Source: an uncultured Alphaproteobacteria bacterium (GTDB taxonomy: Bacteria > Pseudomonadota > Alphaproteobacteria > HIMB59). From it: 64,000 nucleotides of DNA. Location of the stretch: assembly GCA_902575725.1 (NCBI GenBank), contig CACGSS010000001.1:62001-126000 (forward strand). Reading direction: 5' to 3'. This document shows positions 55,189-63,814 of this stretch, in pieces. A program made the position numbers and the translations under genes. The notes beneath the pieces were generated by a model that saw only the letters and a program-made list of their open reading frames with translations, searched no databases and was not told the DNA's origin. The stretch's first letter is position 1; each line of letters opens with the position of its first letter.

Positions 55189-56079
55189 ATGGAAGATTTC
55201 CTATCAGAGTTTCCTGAACTTAGCAGAGAAACACTTAGATTTATCAAAAAAGGTTTTGATGCATCTTATCGAGCTTTTTCAAGAGAATATGGTGATGCAA
55301 TAGAAGCAGTATTTGATCCTGTATTATATTTTCTAGTTTGGTTTGAAAAATTATTACAAAATTCGCCTTGGCCAATTGTACTGATATGTTTTTTGGCTGT
55401 AATTTATTTTGGTAGTAGAAAAATATCTGTAACTATTGGCTCATTATTTGCCTTTTTGCTTATAGGAATATTTGGAATGTGGGAAGACACCATGTCTACA
55501 GTGAGTATTATTGGAGTTTGTACCATGCTTTCTATTGGAATTGGAATACCCGTTGGTGTGCTTATGGCAAAATCAGAGCGTGCTCAAAGAATTTGCACAC
55601 CAATTCTAGACGTCATGCAAACAATGCCAAGCTTCGTATATTTAATACCCGTAGTTATGTTATTAGGTATTGGAAAAATTCCAGGGCTTCTAGCTGTGGT
55701 AATATATGCGATCCCACCTATTATTAGACTTACAAACTTAGGTATAAGAGAAGTTGATAAAGAAGTTTTGGAAGCTGCTGATGCCTTTGGTGCTAATCCA
55801 AGACAAAAATTGTTTCAAGTACAATTACCTTTGGCACTTCCAACAATATTTGCAGGAATTAATCAAACAATCATGATGGCTTTGGCAATGGTTGTGATTG
55901 CCTCAATGATTGGAGTTAAGGGACTTGGTCAACCCGTTTTAAAAGCAATTACTAATCAATACTTTGCTATGGGTTTATTTAATGGTTTAGCAATTGTTGC
56001 ATTAGCTATTATTTTTGACAGAGTTTCCCAATCATTTGGTCATCGTATTCAGCAACATAGAAGTGGTTCAAGAGAATAA
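55189..56079 (+). CDS. proW: Glycine betaine/proline ABC transporter, permease
   Basis: 296 residues, about six or seven membrane helices. The EAA loop is EVLEAADAFGANPRQKLFQVQLPLALP at about residues 200-226, with MQTMPSFVYLIPVVMLLGIGKIPG before it and MVVIASMIGVKGLGQPV after, typical of ProW/OpuAB. ATG start; third gene of the importer operon. Intake of glycine betaine supplies osmoprotectant, carbon, nitrogen and methyl groups. Confidence 0.95.
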   Translation: MEDFLSEFPELSRETLRFIKKGFDASYRAFSREYGDAIEAVFDPVLYFLVWFEKLLQNSPWPIVLICFLAVIYFGSRKISVTIGSLFAFLLIGIFGMWEDTMSTVSIIGVCTMLSIGIGIPVGVLMAKSERAQRICTPILDVMQTMPSFVYLIPVVMLLGIGKIPGLLAVVIYAIPPIIRLTNLGIREVDKEVLEAADAFGANPRQKLFQVQLPLALPTIFAGINQTIMMALAMVVIASMIGVKGLGQPVLKAITNQYFAMGLFNGLAIVALAIIFDRVSQSFGHRIQQHRSGSRE

Positions 56080-56139
56080 ATTAGAAATTAAGTTATTACC
56101 TATAAAAACTTTAACTTACATTTTTATTAATTAATCAAT

Positions 56140-57198
56140 ATGTTAAATAAAAGTCTAATTGGTGTATTTTTCATAACTTTTATTTATCTACTAGCTATAT
56201 TTTTAAAGCAACCCCTGGAATATGTCTTTAACATACCATTATTGCCATTAAGTCTTCTATCACTCATTTTGGGAATATTTTTTTTTAATATATTCTCCTT
56301 ATCTTCTAATATTGTTGAAGGTCGTGAATTTATTAAGAAAAATATACTTCAATTAGCAATTGTTTTATTAGGTATTAAGATAAGTTTGACTCAGTTATGG
56401 AGAGTCAGTATGGAGTCTATATTTGTTATAATTATCACAATAATATCGATTTTTCTGACATATTTTTTTATAAAAAAAATTTGTCCAACTCAAAAAGGAG
56501 TTTCAAAATTATTAGCAATCGGTACATCCATTTGTGGTGTCACTGCTATTATGACTTCCTCAACGATATTAAAATCAAAGGATCAAGATGTAGCTGTGGC
56601 TGTACTGATAGTGGTTTTATGGGGAAGTATAGCTGTATTAACATATCCTTTTTTTGTGGAGTTATTTTTTTTGACAGATTTAGCTAAAGGCATTTTTTTA
56701 GGCGTTAGTATTCATGATACAAGTCAAGTTTTAGCAGCTGCTATGGTTCATAGTGATTTACATCCTAATCAAAAGACTTTAGAAATCGCTTCGATAACAA
56801 AAATAATTAGAAATTTATTTCTTTTAGCTTTGATACCAATATTAATAGTATTTAATAAGAGTTCAAAAAATAATAAAAATAAAAGTCAATCAGTCTTTGT
56901 TAAAATTTTTCATTCAATTCCACTTTTTGTAGTGGGTTTTATTTTATTTGTAACCTTTCGCTCAATTATGGACTTATATTTTTTTGATAATGAGCAATGG
57001 ATACAATTTTTAATAATACTTGAAAAATTAATTTCAATTCTATTTGGCCTAGCTCTTACAGCCCTTGGAGCCTCTATTGATTTAAGAAAAATCTTTAATC
57101 AGGGGTATGTTGCTATCTTCATTGGTATGATTTTTAGCTTTGTATCTCTTGTATCAGTAACCTTCTTAATATTTATTTTAGGGCTAAATGTCTTATAG
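56140..57198 (+). CDS. YeiH family putative sulfate exporter (UPF0324)
   Basis: 352 residues, ten or so membrane helices. LQLAIVLLGIKISLTQLW, AIGTSICGVTAIMTSSTILK and LGVSIHDTSQVLAAAMV are hallmark segments, as is ALTALGASIDLRKI. The family is proposed to move sulfate or sulfur compounds. Lying between the betaine importer and dmdA, export of oxidised sulfur from DMSP breakdown is a reasonable guess, not shown by sequence. Confidence 0.88.
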   Translation: MLNKSLIGVFFITFIYLLAIFLKQPLEYVFNIPLLPLSLLSLILGIFFFNIFSLSSNIVEGREFIKKNILQLAIVLLGIKISLTQLWRVSMESIFVIIITIISIFLTYFFIKKICPTQKGVSKLLAIGTSICGVTAIMTSSTILKSKDQDVAVAVLIVVLWGSIAVLTYPFFVELFFLTDLAKGIFLGVSIHDTSQVLAAAMVHSDLHPNQKTLEIASITKIIRNLFLLALIPILIVFNKSSKNNKNKSQSVFVKIFHSIPLFVVGFILFVTFRSIMDLYFFDNEQWIQFLIILEKLISILFGLALTALGASIDLRKIFNQGYVAIFIGMIFSFVSLVSVTFLIFILGLNVL

Positions 57199-57250
57199 AA
57201 ATAATATCATTGCTTTGTAGCAAGAATACATATTAACTACACTGAATTTT

Positions 57251-58354
57251 ATGACCCACTTAATTGCTAAAAGTGCCAGACTCCGCTCTACCCCTTATAC
57301 CAAAAGAATTGAGGAATATGGTGTACAATCATACACAGTTTATAATCACATGCTTTTACCTGCGTCTTTTAAAGGTATAGAGGAAGATAGTAAACACCTA
57401 AAAAATAATGTTCAACTTTGGGATGTATCTGGCGAGAGACAAGTTCAAATTTACGGACCTGATGCAGCTAAACTTACACAATTAATTACGTGTAGAGATT
57501 TATCTGAGGCAAAAGATTATCTTTGCTATTACGCTCCAATTATTGATAACAAGGGTAAAATTATTAATGATCCACTGATAATGAAAGTTGGTGAAAAAAC
57601 ATGGTGGCTGTCAATAGCAGATACAGATGTGCTTCTTTATGCAAAAGGAATTGCAATTGGTATGAACCTTGATGTCGAGATTACTGAACCCAATGTTAAC
57701 ATTCTTGCTGTTCAGGGACCAAAATCATTTGAACTTATGTCAAGAGTGTTTAAAGACATAGATAAATTAAAATTTTTTAATTTCAAAAGATTTGATTTTC
57801 AAAATCATAAATTATTAATTGCAAGGTCAGGTTGGTCCAAACAAGGTGGGTTTGAAATTTATGTAGATCATGATGAAATCGGCCTAGATCTTTATGATAC
57901 CCTTATGTCTAAAGGTGAAGATTTGGATGTAAGACCAGGTTGTCCAAATTTAATTGAAAGGATAGAGGGTGGTCTATTATCATTTGGAAATGATATGAAT
58001 ATGAATGATACCCCACTAGAATGTGGTTTGGGTTCGTTTGTTTCTTTCAATCCTAAGATAGATTATTTAGGAAAAGCTGAGTTAGAAAGACAGCACAAAG
58101 AGGGAGTCAAGAGATCTTTAGTTGGCTTAAAACTTAAACTGGATAAAATTGAAATTACAAAAGCGTTACCTTTAAAAATTGGTACTAATATTATAGGTGA
58201 ACTAAGAGCCGCATGCTTTAGTCCAGATTTTGGCTGTTGTCTTGGAATAGCTATGGTTCAAACCCAATATCAAAGTTTAGAAAAAAAACAGACACTTCTT
58301 GTTGATGGCGAAGAGGTTGAGTCTGTAATGACGAACCTCCCCTTCAAAAAATAA
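57251..58354 (+). CDS. dmdA: Dimethylsulfoniopropionate (DMSP) demethylase
   Basis: 367 residues. It moves a methyl group from DMSP to tetrahydrofolate, giving methylmercaptopropionate. The sequence follows the Ca. Pelagibacter DmdA from start to end: LRSTPYTKRIEEYGVQSYTV, YNHMLLPASF, WDVSGERQVQI, TCRDLS, IQ/VQGPKSFELM, LIARSGWSKQGG, VRPGCPNLIERIEGGLLSFG, ECGL, IGELRAACFSP. The tight match separates it from general GcvT/aminomethyltransferases. ATG start. Confidence 0.95.
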   Translation: MTHLIAKSARLRSTPYTKRIEEYGVQSYTVYNHMLLPASFKGIEEDSKHLKNNVQLWDVSGERQVQIYGPDAAKLTQLITCRDLSEAKDYLCYYAPIIDNKGKIINDPLIMKVGEKTWWLSIADTDVLLYAKGIAIGMNLDVEITEPNVNILAVQGPKSFELMSRVFKDIDKLKFFNFKRFDFQNHKLLIARSGWSKQGGFEIYVDHDEIGLDLYDTLMSKGEDLDVRPGCPNLIERIEGGLLSFGNDMNMNDTPLECGLGSFVSFNPKIDYLGKAELERQHKEGVKRSLVGLKLKLDKIEITKALPLKIGTNIIGELRAACFSPDFGCCLGIAMVQTQYQSLEKKQTLLVDGEEVESVMTNLPFKK

Positions 58355-58392
58355 TAATTGCTTTTTTAAACTAAAAGTTTAAGTAGTCTCGG

Positions 58393-59646
58393 GTGTTAAA
58401 TATCGTTTATAGTTCTTGGGCTCTATTTACAGGTTTTGGACTCATTATGCTTGCACATTCTTTGCAAGGAACCTTGTTAAATATTAATGCCGTATTATTT
58501 AGTTTTTCCGATTTTGAAATTGGATATGTTTTTACAGGTTATTTTATAGGCTATTTAGCAAGCTCATATATTTGTCCCAAAATTATCAAAAATGTAGGAC
58601 ATATAAGAGTTTTTGCAGCATTCGCATCCATTGCTTCCATTACAATTTTATTTCATTGGATTTATGTTCACCCATATTTTTGGTTTTTTTTAAGATTACT
58701 CACGGGGTTTTCATTGGCAGCAATATATATAGTTTGTGAAAGTTGGCTAAATGATCGTGCTGATAATAAAACAAGGGGGAAGCTCATTGGATTTTACATG
58801 GTGATATTATACTTCTCAACTAGTGGAGGTGGTTTGCTAATAAATCTAAAAGAAACTACTGAGGCACACTTATATATTCTAACATCTTTATTAATTTCTT
58901 TTGCTTTAGTTCCAATTTTGCTTACTAAAAAATCAGCACCAGAATTTTCTACACCTAAATTCATATCTTTAAAAAATCTATATAAAAATTCTCCCATGTC
59001 TTTTATTGGTTCTTTTGGTATTGGTATGATATATGGAGCATTATTTGGATTAATTGCAGTCTTTGGAGCTAAGTCAGGCTTAAGTATTTTTCAAATTTCT
59101 ATACTTGTTTTTGTAAATACTTTCATTGGAGCTTTATTTCAGTATCCGGTTGGTAAACTATCGGATACATTTGATAGAAGAATAATTTTACTGATATTAA
59201 ATATCATTGCTTTGGTTTCATCTATTTGTGTAATTATTTTTGGATCTTTTTCATTTAATATTCTTTTATTATTTGTTGGAATACATTCAGCTGTATCTCT
59301 TCCTTACTATGCAGTTGTTATTTCTCACCTAAATGATTTTTTAGAAAAGGATGAGGTTGTTTCAGCTAGCTCAACTCTGACATTAGTTAATGCATTAGGT
59401 TTAGTTTTAGGGCCAATTATCGTCTCTGGATTTATGTCTTATTTTGATTCTTATGGATTATTTTATTATTGTGCAATAGTTTATGTTTTTCTGGCACTAT
59501 TTACCTATCAAAGAATTAGTGTTGGAAGAACTAGTGAAATTTATGATGAGAATACACCATCAATGATTGTGCCTCGCACCACATCAGCAATAGGAATGCA
59601 AACTGCTACTGAACAAATGATTAGTAAAATTGATGAAAAAGAGTAA
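58393..59646 (+). CDS. MFS transporter (YcaD-like)
   Basis: 417 residues, twelve membrane helices. IGYVFTGYFIGYLASSYICPKII and RLLTGFSLAAIYIVCESWLNDRADNKTRGKLIGFYM (RxxxG) are family features, and QYPVGKLSDTFDRRIIL is the middle loop motif. GTG start at 58393, 38 bp after dmdA. Because it sits between dmdA and the ridA gene it might carry DMSP or a betaine-like compound, but the family is broad. Confidence 0.88.
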   Translation: MLNIVYSSWALFTGFGLIMLAHSLQGTLLNINAVLFSFSDFEIGYVFTGYFIGYLASSYICPKIIKNVGHIRVFAAFASIASITILFHWIYVHPYFWFFLRLLTGFSLAAIYIVCESWLNDRADNKTRGKLIGFYMVILYFSTSGGGLLINLKETTEAHLYILTSLLISFALVPILLTKKSAPEFSTPKFISLKNLYKNSPMSFIGSFGIGMIYGALFGLIAVFGAKSGLSIFQISILVFVNTFIGALFQYPVGKLSDTFDRRIILLILNIIALVSSICVIIFGSFSFNILLLFVGIHSAVSLPYYAVVISHLNDFLEKDEVVSASSTLTLVNALGLVLGPIIVSGFMSYFDSYGLFYYCAIVYVFLALFTYQRISVGRTSEIYDENTPSMIVPRTTSAIGMQTATEQMISKIDEKE

Positions 59647-59657
59647 TTTTTTAATTG

Positions 59658-60119
59658 ATGGATTTCGAAGCCAAGATAGCTGAATTAGGTCTTTTAATAC
59701 CAAAACCTGCCAAACCTGCAGGGAGTTATAAACCCTGCGTTATTGTAGATAATATTGCATATATATCTGGTCAAGGCCCCTTACTTGAGGATGGGTCTTT
59801 TGCAAAAGGAAAAGTTGGGGCTGATGTTGATTTAAAGACAGCTCAAAATCATGCCAGGCTATGTGGATTGGCTATCTTATCTGCCTTAAAAAATGAAATT
59901 GGATCAATTAATAAAGTAGATCAATTAATAAAACTGACTGGTTTTGTAAATTGTATTGAGGGCTTCACACAGCAGCCTTTAGTAATCAATGGTTGCTCAA
60001 ATATGATGAAAGATATTTTTGGTGAGACTGGTGTTCACGCTCGAGCTGCAGTAGGAGTTAATTCTTTGCCTCTAGGTTTTACAGTAGAAATTGAGGCAGT
60101 GTTTAAAATCAAGAGTTAA
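59658..60119 (+). CDS. RidA family protein
   Basis: 153 residues from ATG 59658, 11 bp after the MFS gene. AGSYKPCVIVDNIAYISGQGPLL, VGADVDLKTAQNHARLCGLAIL and GVHARAAVGVNSLPLGFTVEIEAVF are typical of the longer YjgF/RidA subgroup. The Arg in HARAAVG is the imine-binding residue. RidA hydrolyses reactive imines/enamines from amino acid metabolism; here it may protect a pathway of the osmolyte cluster. Confidence 0.93.
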   Translation: MDFEAKIAELGLLIPKPAKPAGSYKPCVIVDNIAYISGQGPLLEDGSFAKGKVGADVDLKTAQNHARLCGLAILSALKNEIGSINKVDQLIKLTGFVNCIEGFTQQPLVINGCSNMMKDIFGETGVHARAAVGVNSLPLGFTVEIEAVFKIKS

Positions 60120-60184
60120 TTTCTTAATTGACAATTAATTAAATTTAGCAAAATATTAATTTATTAATGCTTGGAGTTTGAATT

Positions 60185-61309
60185 ATGGATTTTCATTTTG
60201 AAAACAATACTATTAAGATAATCCATCAAAATAAGACATTTCATTTACATCCCATTTGGTTAAGAGAAAGACTACCGGGTGAAAAGTATTTTGATTTAGA
60301 TACTAATCAAAGATTATATGAGCCATCCTCTATTGATTTAAAGTTGAAAATTGAAAATTGTAAATTAACAGATAACAAACTTGATGTTGAATTTAATGAT
60401 GGGGCACAAGGTCAATATCGTTTAGATGATCTTTTGATTGAAATGGATGAAGAAAAAAATAAAAGAGGGCCCTTACCAAAAAGAATTTTATGGAATTCTA
60501 AACTTGAAGATTTACCTGAAGCTATTTTTGAAGTAGATATGGTTAAACAAGAATCTATGTATAATCTTCTTATAGATTTTTATAAATATGGATTTGTTAT
60601 TATTAAAAATGTACCAACTGAAAGTAAGTATATTTTAAAATTTGTAAATTCAATCGGCCCAGTTAAGGTCACAAATTTTGGAGAATTTTTTGATGTAATG
60701 TCTAAACCAAATCCAAATGACTTAGCCTATAAACCTATTGCATTACCGCCTCATACTGATAACCCTTATAGAAAACCAGAAGCACCTGGGATACAGTTCT
60801 TGCACTGTTTAAAAAACGAAGTAAGTGGTGGTTTTTCTACTCTTGTTGATGGTTTTTCAGTGGCAGAATATATTAAATTAAATGAGCCAGAAGCATTTGA
60901 GTCTTTAACCAAAACAAATTTACGTTACCGATTTCAAGATAAAGATATAATTTTAGAAAATTGGGGAGAGTTAATTGAATTAGACAAGGATGGCGACTAT
61001 AAGCAAGTCAGGTATAGTACAAGAGTTGATTACGTGCCGCCTTTAGAAAACGAAAAATTAGAGAGTTTTTACAAAGCGAGAAAATTATTAGGAGATTTAT
61101 ACACTTCATCTGACTTCGAGATAAAATTTAAGCTCTCACCAGGAGATGTCATGATGTTTGACAACCACAGACTTCTCCATGGAAGAACTTCTTATGACTC
61201 AAGTGAGGGAGCTAGACATTTACAAGGTTGTTATCTAGAATTTGACTCAACTGATGGAAAATTGAGACATTTACATGAAAAATATCATCTAAGTGAGACA
61301 AATTTATGA
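60185..61309 (+). CDS. tmpA: Gamma-butyrobetaine-hydroxylase-like dioxygenase, probable TmpA
   Basis: 374-residue Fe(II)/2-oxoglutarate enzyme with an N-terminal DUF971-like domain (FHLHPIWLRERLPGEKYF) lacking the zinc cysteines of vertebrate BBOX, then the double-stranded helix fold. Iron ligands are H190 and D192 (PPHTDNPYRKP) and H332 (DNHRLLHGRT); the Arg after it holds 2-oxoglutarate. The stop overlaps the ATG of an HD-domain gene (ATGA). That pair is the signature of TmpA/TmpB, which hydroxylate then cleave 2-trimethylaminoethylphosphonate. Carnitine-type hydroxylation of gamma-butyrobetaine is the alternative. Confidence 0.8.
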   Translation: MDFHFENNTIKIIHQNKTFHLHPIWLRERLPGEKYFDLDTNQRLYEPSSIDLKLKIENCKLTDNKLDVEFNDGAQGQYRLDDLLIEMDEEKNKRGPLPKRILWNSKLEDLPEAIFEVDMVKQESMYNLLIDFYKYGFVIIKNVPTESKYILKFVNSIGPVKVTNFGEFFDVMSKPNPNDLAYKPIALPPHTDNPYRKPEAPGIQFLHCLKNEVSGGFSTLVDGFSVAEYIKLNEPEAFESLTKTNLRYRFQDKDIILENWGELIELDKDGDYKQVRYSTRVDYVPPLENEKLESFYKARKLLGDLYTSSDFEIKFKLSPGDVMMFDNHRLLHGRTSYDSSEGARHLQGCYLEFDSTDGKLRHLHEKYHLSETNL

Positions 61310-61911
61310 CTGAGAAAAATGTAAAATTTAAACATATGAAAGATGGAGATAAAGAAGATTATCTATTGCTCCAAAAATATGAGGAAAAGTACGTTTCTTT
61401 GACATATGAAAGAATAATCGAAGAACTAACAAGACAAGGAAAAAATACTATGGAAGGTTACAAGATAACAAGATTAGATCATGGTCTTCAATCAGCTACT
61501 AGAGCTCATAATGATGGAGCTGACATTGATTGGATTGTTGGTGCCTTACTTCATGATATTGGAGATGGGCTTGCTCCTCAAAATCACGATAGGTTTTCTG
61601 CTGAAGTTATAAGACCTTATGTAAGAGATGAAATAACATGGGTGATTGAGCATCATGGAATTTTTCAAATGATTTACTATGCTCATCATTATGGATGGGA
61701 TAAAAATGCTAGAGATAAATTTAAAGATAATATTTATTTTCAAACTTGCGCAGATTTCTGTGAAAGATGGGATCAAAAATCTTTTGATCCCGAATATGAA
61801 AATAAAGATCTAGATTTTTTTAAACCTTTGATTAAAGAGGTATTTAGCAGACCCCCCTATAAAGACGAATACATCAGAAAAAATGAAGTTTTAGGTTTAC
61901 CTAAAATTTAA
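61306..61911 (+). CDS. tmpB: HD-domain oxygenase, probable TmpB
   Basis: 201-residue HD protein of the PhnZ/TmpB kind. Ligands: H59 (RLDHGLQSATRAHNDG), H83-D84 (LLHDIGDGLAPQNHDRF), then WVIEHHGIFQM and FCERWDQKSFD. In TmpB this mixed-valent diiron site oxidatively splits 1-hydroxy-2-trimethylaminoethylphosphonate to glycine betaine and phosphate. Such proteins are often misnamed phosphohydrolases. Translationally coupled to the TmpA gene and near a betaine importer. Confidence in the pathway rests on the gene pair and motif match, not biochemical proof. Confidence 0.78.
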   Translation: MTEKNVKFKHMKDGDKEDYLLLQKYEEKYVSLTYERIIEELTRQGKNTMEGYKITRLDHGLQSATRAHNDGADIDWIVGALLHDIGDGLAPQNHDRFSAEVIRPYVRDEITWVIEHHGIFQMIYYAHHYGWDKNARDKFKDNIYFQTCADFCERWDQKSFDPEYENKDLDFFKPLIKEVFSRPPYKDEYIRKNEVLGLPKI

Positions 61912-61952
61912 AATCTATAAATCCAGAAAAATTAAAGTCAGTATAAGTTGTC

Positions 61953-62477
61953 ATGAGAATTTTCTTGATAACTTTGAGTATTTTACTCACAAGCATAGGG
62001 AGTACTATGGCGAAAAACTTATATAATTTTAGTATTCAAGATATTGATGGAAATACAGTTAATCTTGATAAATTTAAAGGTAAACCAATTCTTCTTGTTA
62101 ATACAGCTAGTAGATGTGGTTTTACAAAACAATACGCTAATCTATCCAATCTTCATCGTGAGTATTTTGAAAAGAATTTAGTAATTATTGGAACTCCTTC
62201 TAATAGTTTTCATCAAGAGTTGAGTAATAATGATGATGTTAAAGAATTTTGTTTAATTAATTACGAAACTAAATTTATTATATCAGAAATTATTAGCGTT
62301 GTTGGTGAAAATGCCCATCCAATATACAGCTGGATTACATCAGAATATAATGAAACTCCAAAATGGAATTTTTATAAGTATCTCTTTGATGGAGAGGGTC
62401 ATTTAGTTAAAAGTTGGTCTTCTATGACCAAACCTGATAGTTCAAAAATTACGAATTTAATTGATGATTTAATATAG
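61953..62477 (+). CDS. Glutathione peroxidase family protein, exported
   Basis: 174 residues. Signal MRIFLITLSILLTSIGSTMA, then the thioredoxin-fold domain. The peroxidatic Cys is in TASRCGFTKQY; WNF (PKWNFYKYLF) gives Trp and Asn of the tetrad. The Gln of NQF is Ser here (TPSNSFHQEL), which may alter or weaken activity or reductant choice. It reduces hydroperoxides in the periplasm. It is followed by a bidirectional terminator. Confidence 0.9.
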   Translation: MRIFLITLSILLTSIGSTMAKNLYNFSIQDIDGNTVNLDKFKGKPILLVNTASRCGFTKQYANLSNLHREYFEKNLVIIGTPSNSFHQELSNNDDVKEFCLINYETKFIISEIISVVGENAHPIYSWITSEYNETPKWNFYKYLFDGEGHLVKSWSSMTKPDSSKITNLIDDLI

Positions 62478-62505
62478 AAAAGGGGCACATAATGCGCCCC
62501 TTTTT
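62478..62505. terminator. Bidirectional terminator between peroxidase and amt genes
   Basis: AAAAGGGGC (62478-62486) pairs with GCCCCTTTT (62496-62504), followed by a T run on the plus strand and A/T on the minus. It serves the peroxidase (+) and amt (-) transcripts. Confidence 0.85.
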
Positions 62506-62524
62506 AGGAGTACTATAATTAAGA

Positions 62525-63805
62525 TTATTTAAATTCTGGGTAAGCTTCTGTTGTCAATTCAGCTTTATCAAGACCTGAAGCTTCCGTCTCTTCAGATACT
62601 CTTAAGCCAATTGTTCCTTTTAGAATGTAAAAGAAAACGCCACTTAAAGGCACAACCAATACACCAGCAGCCACGATACCGATCAATTGGACCAAGAAAT
62701 CTCCACTTCCAAAGATACCTACAGCCAAAGTTCCCCATATGCCTGCAACTAAGTGAGCAGAAATCGCTCCCACAACATCATCGATTTTCATTTTATCGAG
62801 CATCGGGATAGCAATTGTACAAAGAATACCACCAATAGCACCAACAATCATAGATAAGAAATGGTTACTTAAATCAGGACCAGCTGTAATAGCAACAAGA
62901 CCAGCAATGGCACCATTTAACGCAATTGATAGATCAATTTTCTTATACATTAGCTGTGATAGAATTATTGCTGCTACAACACCGCCGCATGCAGCGATAT
63001 TGGTATTAACGACCACAATTGACATAGCAGAAGCATCAGCAGCACTTCCAAGAGCTAGCTGTGATCCACCATTAAATCCAAACCATCCAAACCAAAGGAT
63101 AAAAGTGCCTAGACAAGCTAAAGGCATATTTGCACCTGCGATTGGAGTTATTTTTCCATCAGAACCATATTTGCCAGCTCTAGGACCAAGGATTAAACAT
63201 CCAGTTAAAGCTGCCCATCCACCAACTGAGTGAACAATTGTCGAACCAGCAAAATCAGAAAAGCCCATTTCAGTTAGCCATCCGCCACCCCAAGTCCATG
63301 AACCATAAATTGGGTAAATAATTCCTGTCATAAAAGCAGCAAATATAATAAATGGCCATACTTTTATTCTCTCAGCACATGCACCAGATACAATAGAAAT
63401 AGCTGTAGCACAGAAAACCATTTGGAAGAACCAATCTGATGCTAAAGAGTATCCACCCTCTTCTGTTGCAACTGTCAAATCATCAGCTGTATCGTAAAAT
63501 GCACCACTTAATGAGCCTATCCAACCTGAAACATCTACATACATTAAACTGTAACCTATTAGATAAAACATTATTCCAGCTACTGAATATAAAGCTATAT
63601 TTTTAAGTAAAATTGCAGATGTGTTTTTTTTACGAACAAATCCTGCTTCTAACATGGAAAAACCTAATGCCATGAACATCACTAAGACTCCACTAAAAAC
63701 AAATAAAAATGTATTGAATACAAAAGCTGTTTCAGCAGAAACCTCTGCACTTGCAACTCCAGAGAGAAGCAAAGTAGGGATTAAAAAAGTTAATATTTTT
63801 TTCAT
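62525..63805 (-). CDS. amt: Ammonium transporter
   Basis: 426 residues, about eleven membrane helices after a signal MKKILTFLIPTLLLSGVASA. MLEAGFVRKKN, FQMVFCATAISIVSGACAERI, DFAGSTIVHSVGGWAALTG (first pore His), FNGGSQLAL and AISAHLVAGIWGTLAVGIF (second His region) are family landmarks. It takes up ammonium. The ribosome-binding site GGAG is 5 nt before the ATG; it follows glnK by 9 bp, the usual glnK-amtB operon. Confidence 0.96.
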   Translation of the reverse strand: MKKILTFLIPTLLLSGVASAEVSAETAFVFNTFLFVFSGVLVMFMALGFSMLEAGFVRKKNTSAILLKNIALYSVAGIMFYLIGYSLMYVDVSGWIGSLSGAFYDTADDLTVATEEGGYSLASDWFFQMVFCATAISIVSGACAERIKVWPFIIFAAFMTGIIYPIYGSWTWGGGWLTEMGFSDFAGSTIVHSVGGWAALTGCLILGPRAGKYGSDGKITPIAGANMPLACLGTFILWFGWFGFNGGSQLALGSAADASAMSIVVVNTNIAACGGVVAAIILSQLMYKKIDLSIALNGAIAGLVAITAGPDLSNHFLSMIVGAIGGILCTIAIPMLDKMKIDDVVGAISAHLVAGIWGTLAVGIFGSGDFLVQLIGIVAAGVLVVPLSGVFFYILKGTIGLRVSEETEASGLDKAELTTEAYPEFK

Positions 63806-63814
63806 ACGATCTCC

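Noticed and set aside
57210..57223. Small hairpin TTGCT-TTGT-AGCAA before dmdA
   Set aside because: Only five base pairs with no T run and no riboswitch-like conserved core; chance is likely in AT-rich DNA.
58366..58382. Inverted repeat TTAAACT-AAA-AGTTTAA after dmdA
   Set aside because: All but two pairs are A-T and the T run lies on the wrong side for the plus-strand transcript; weak as a terminator.
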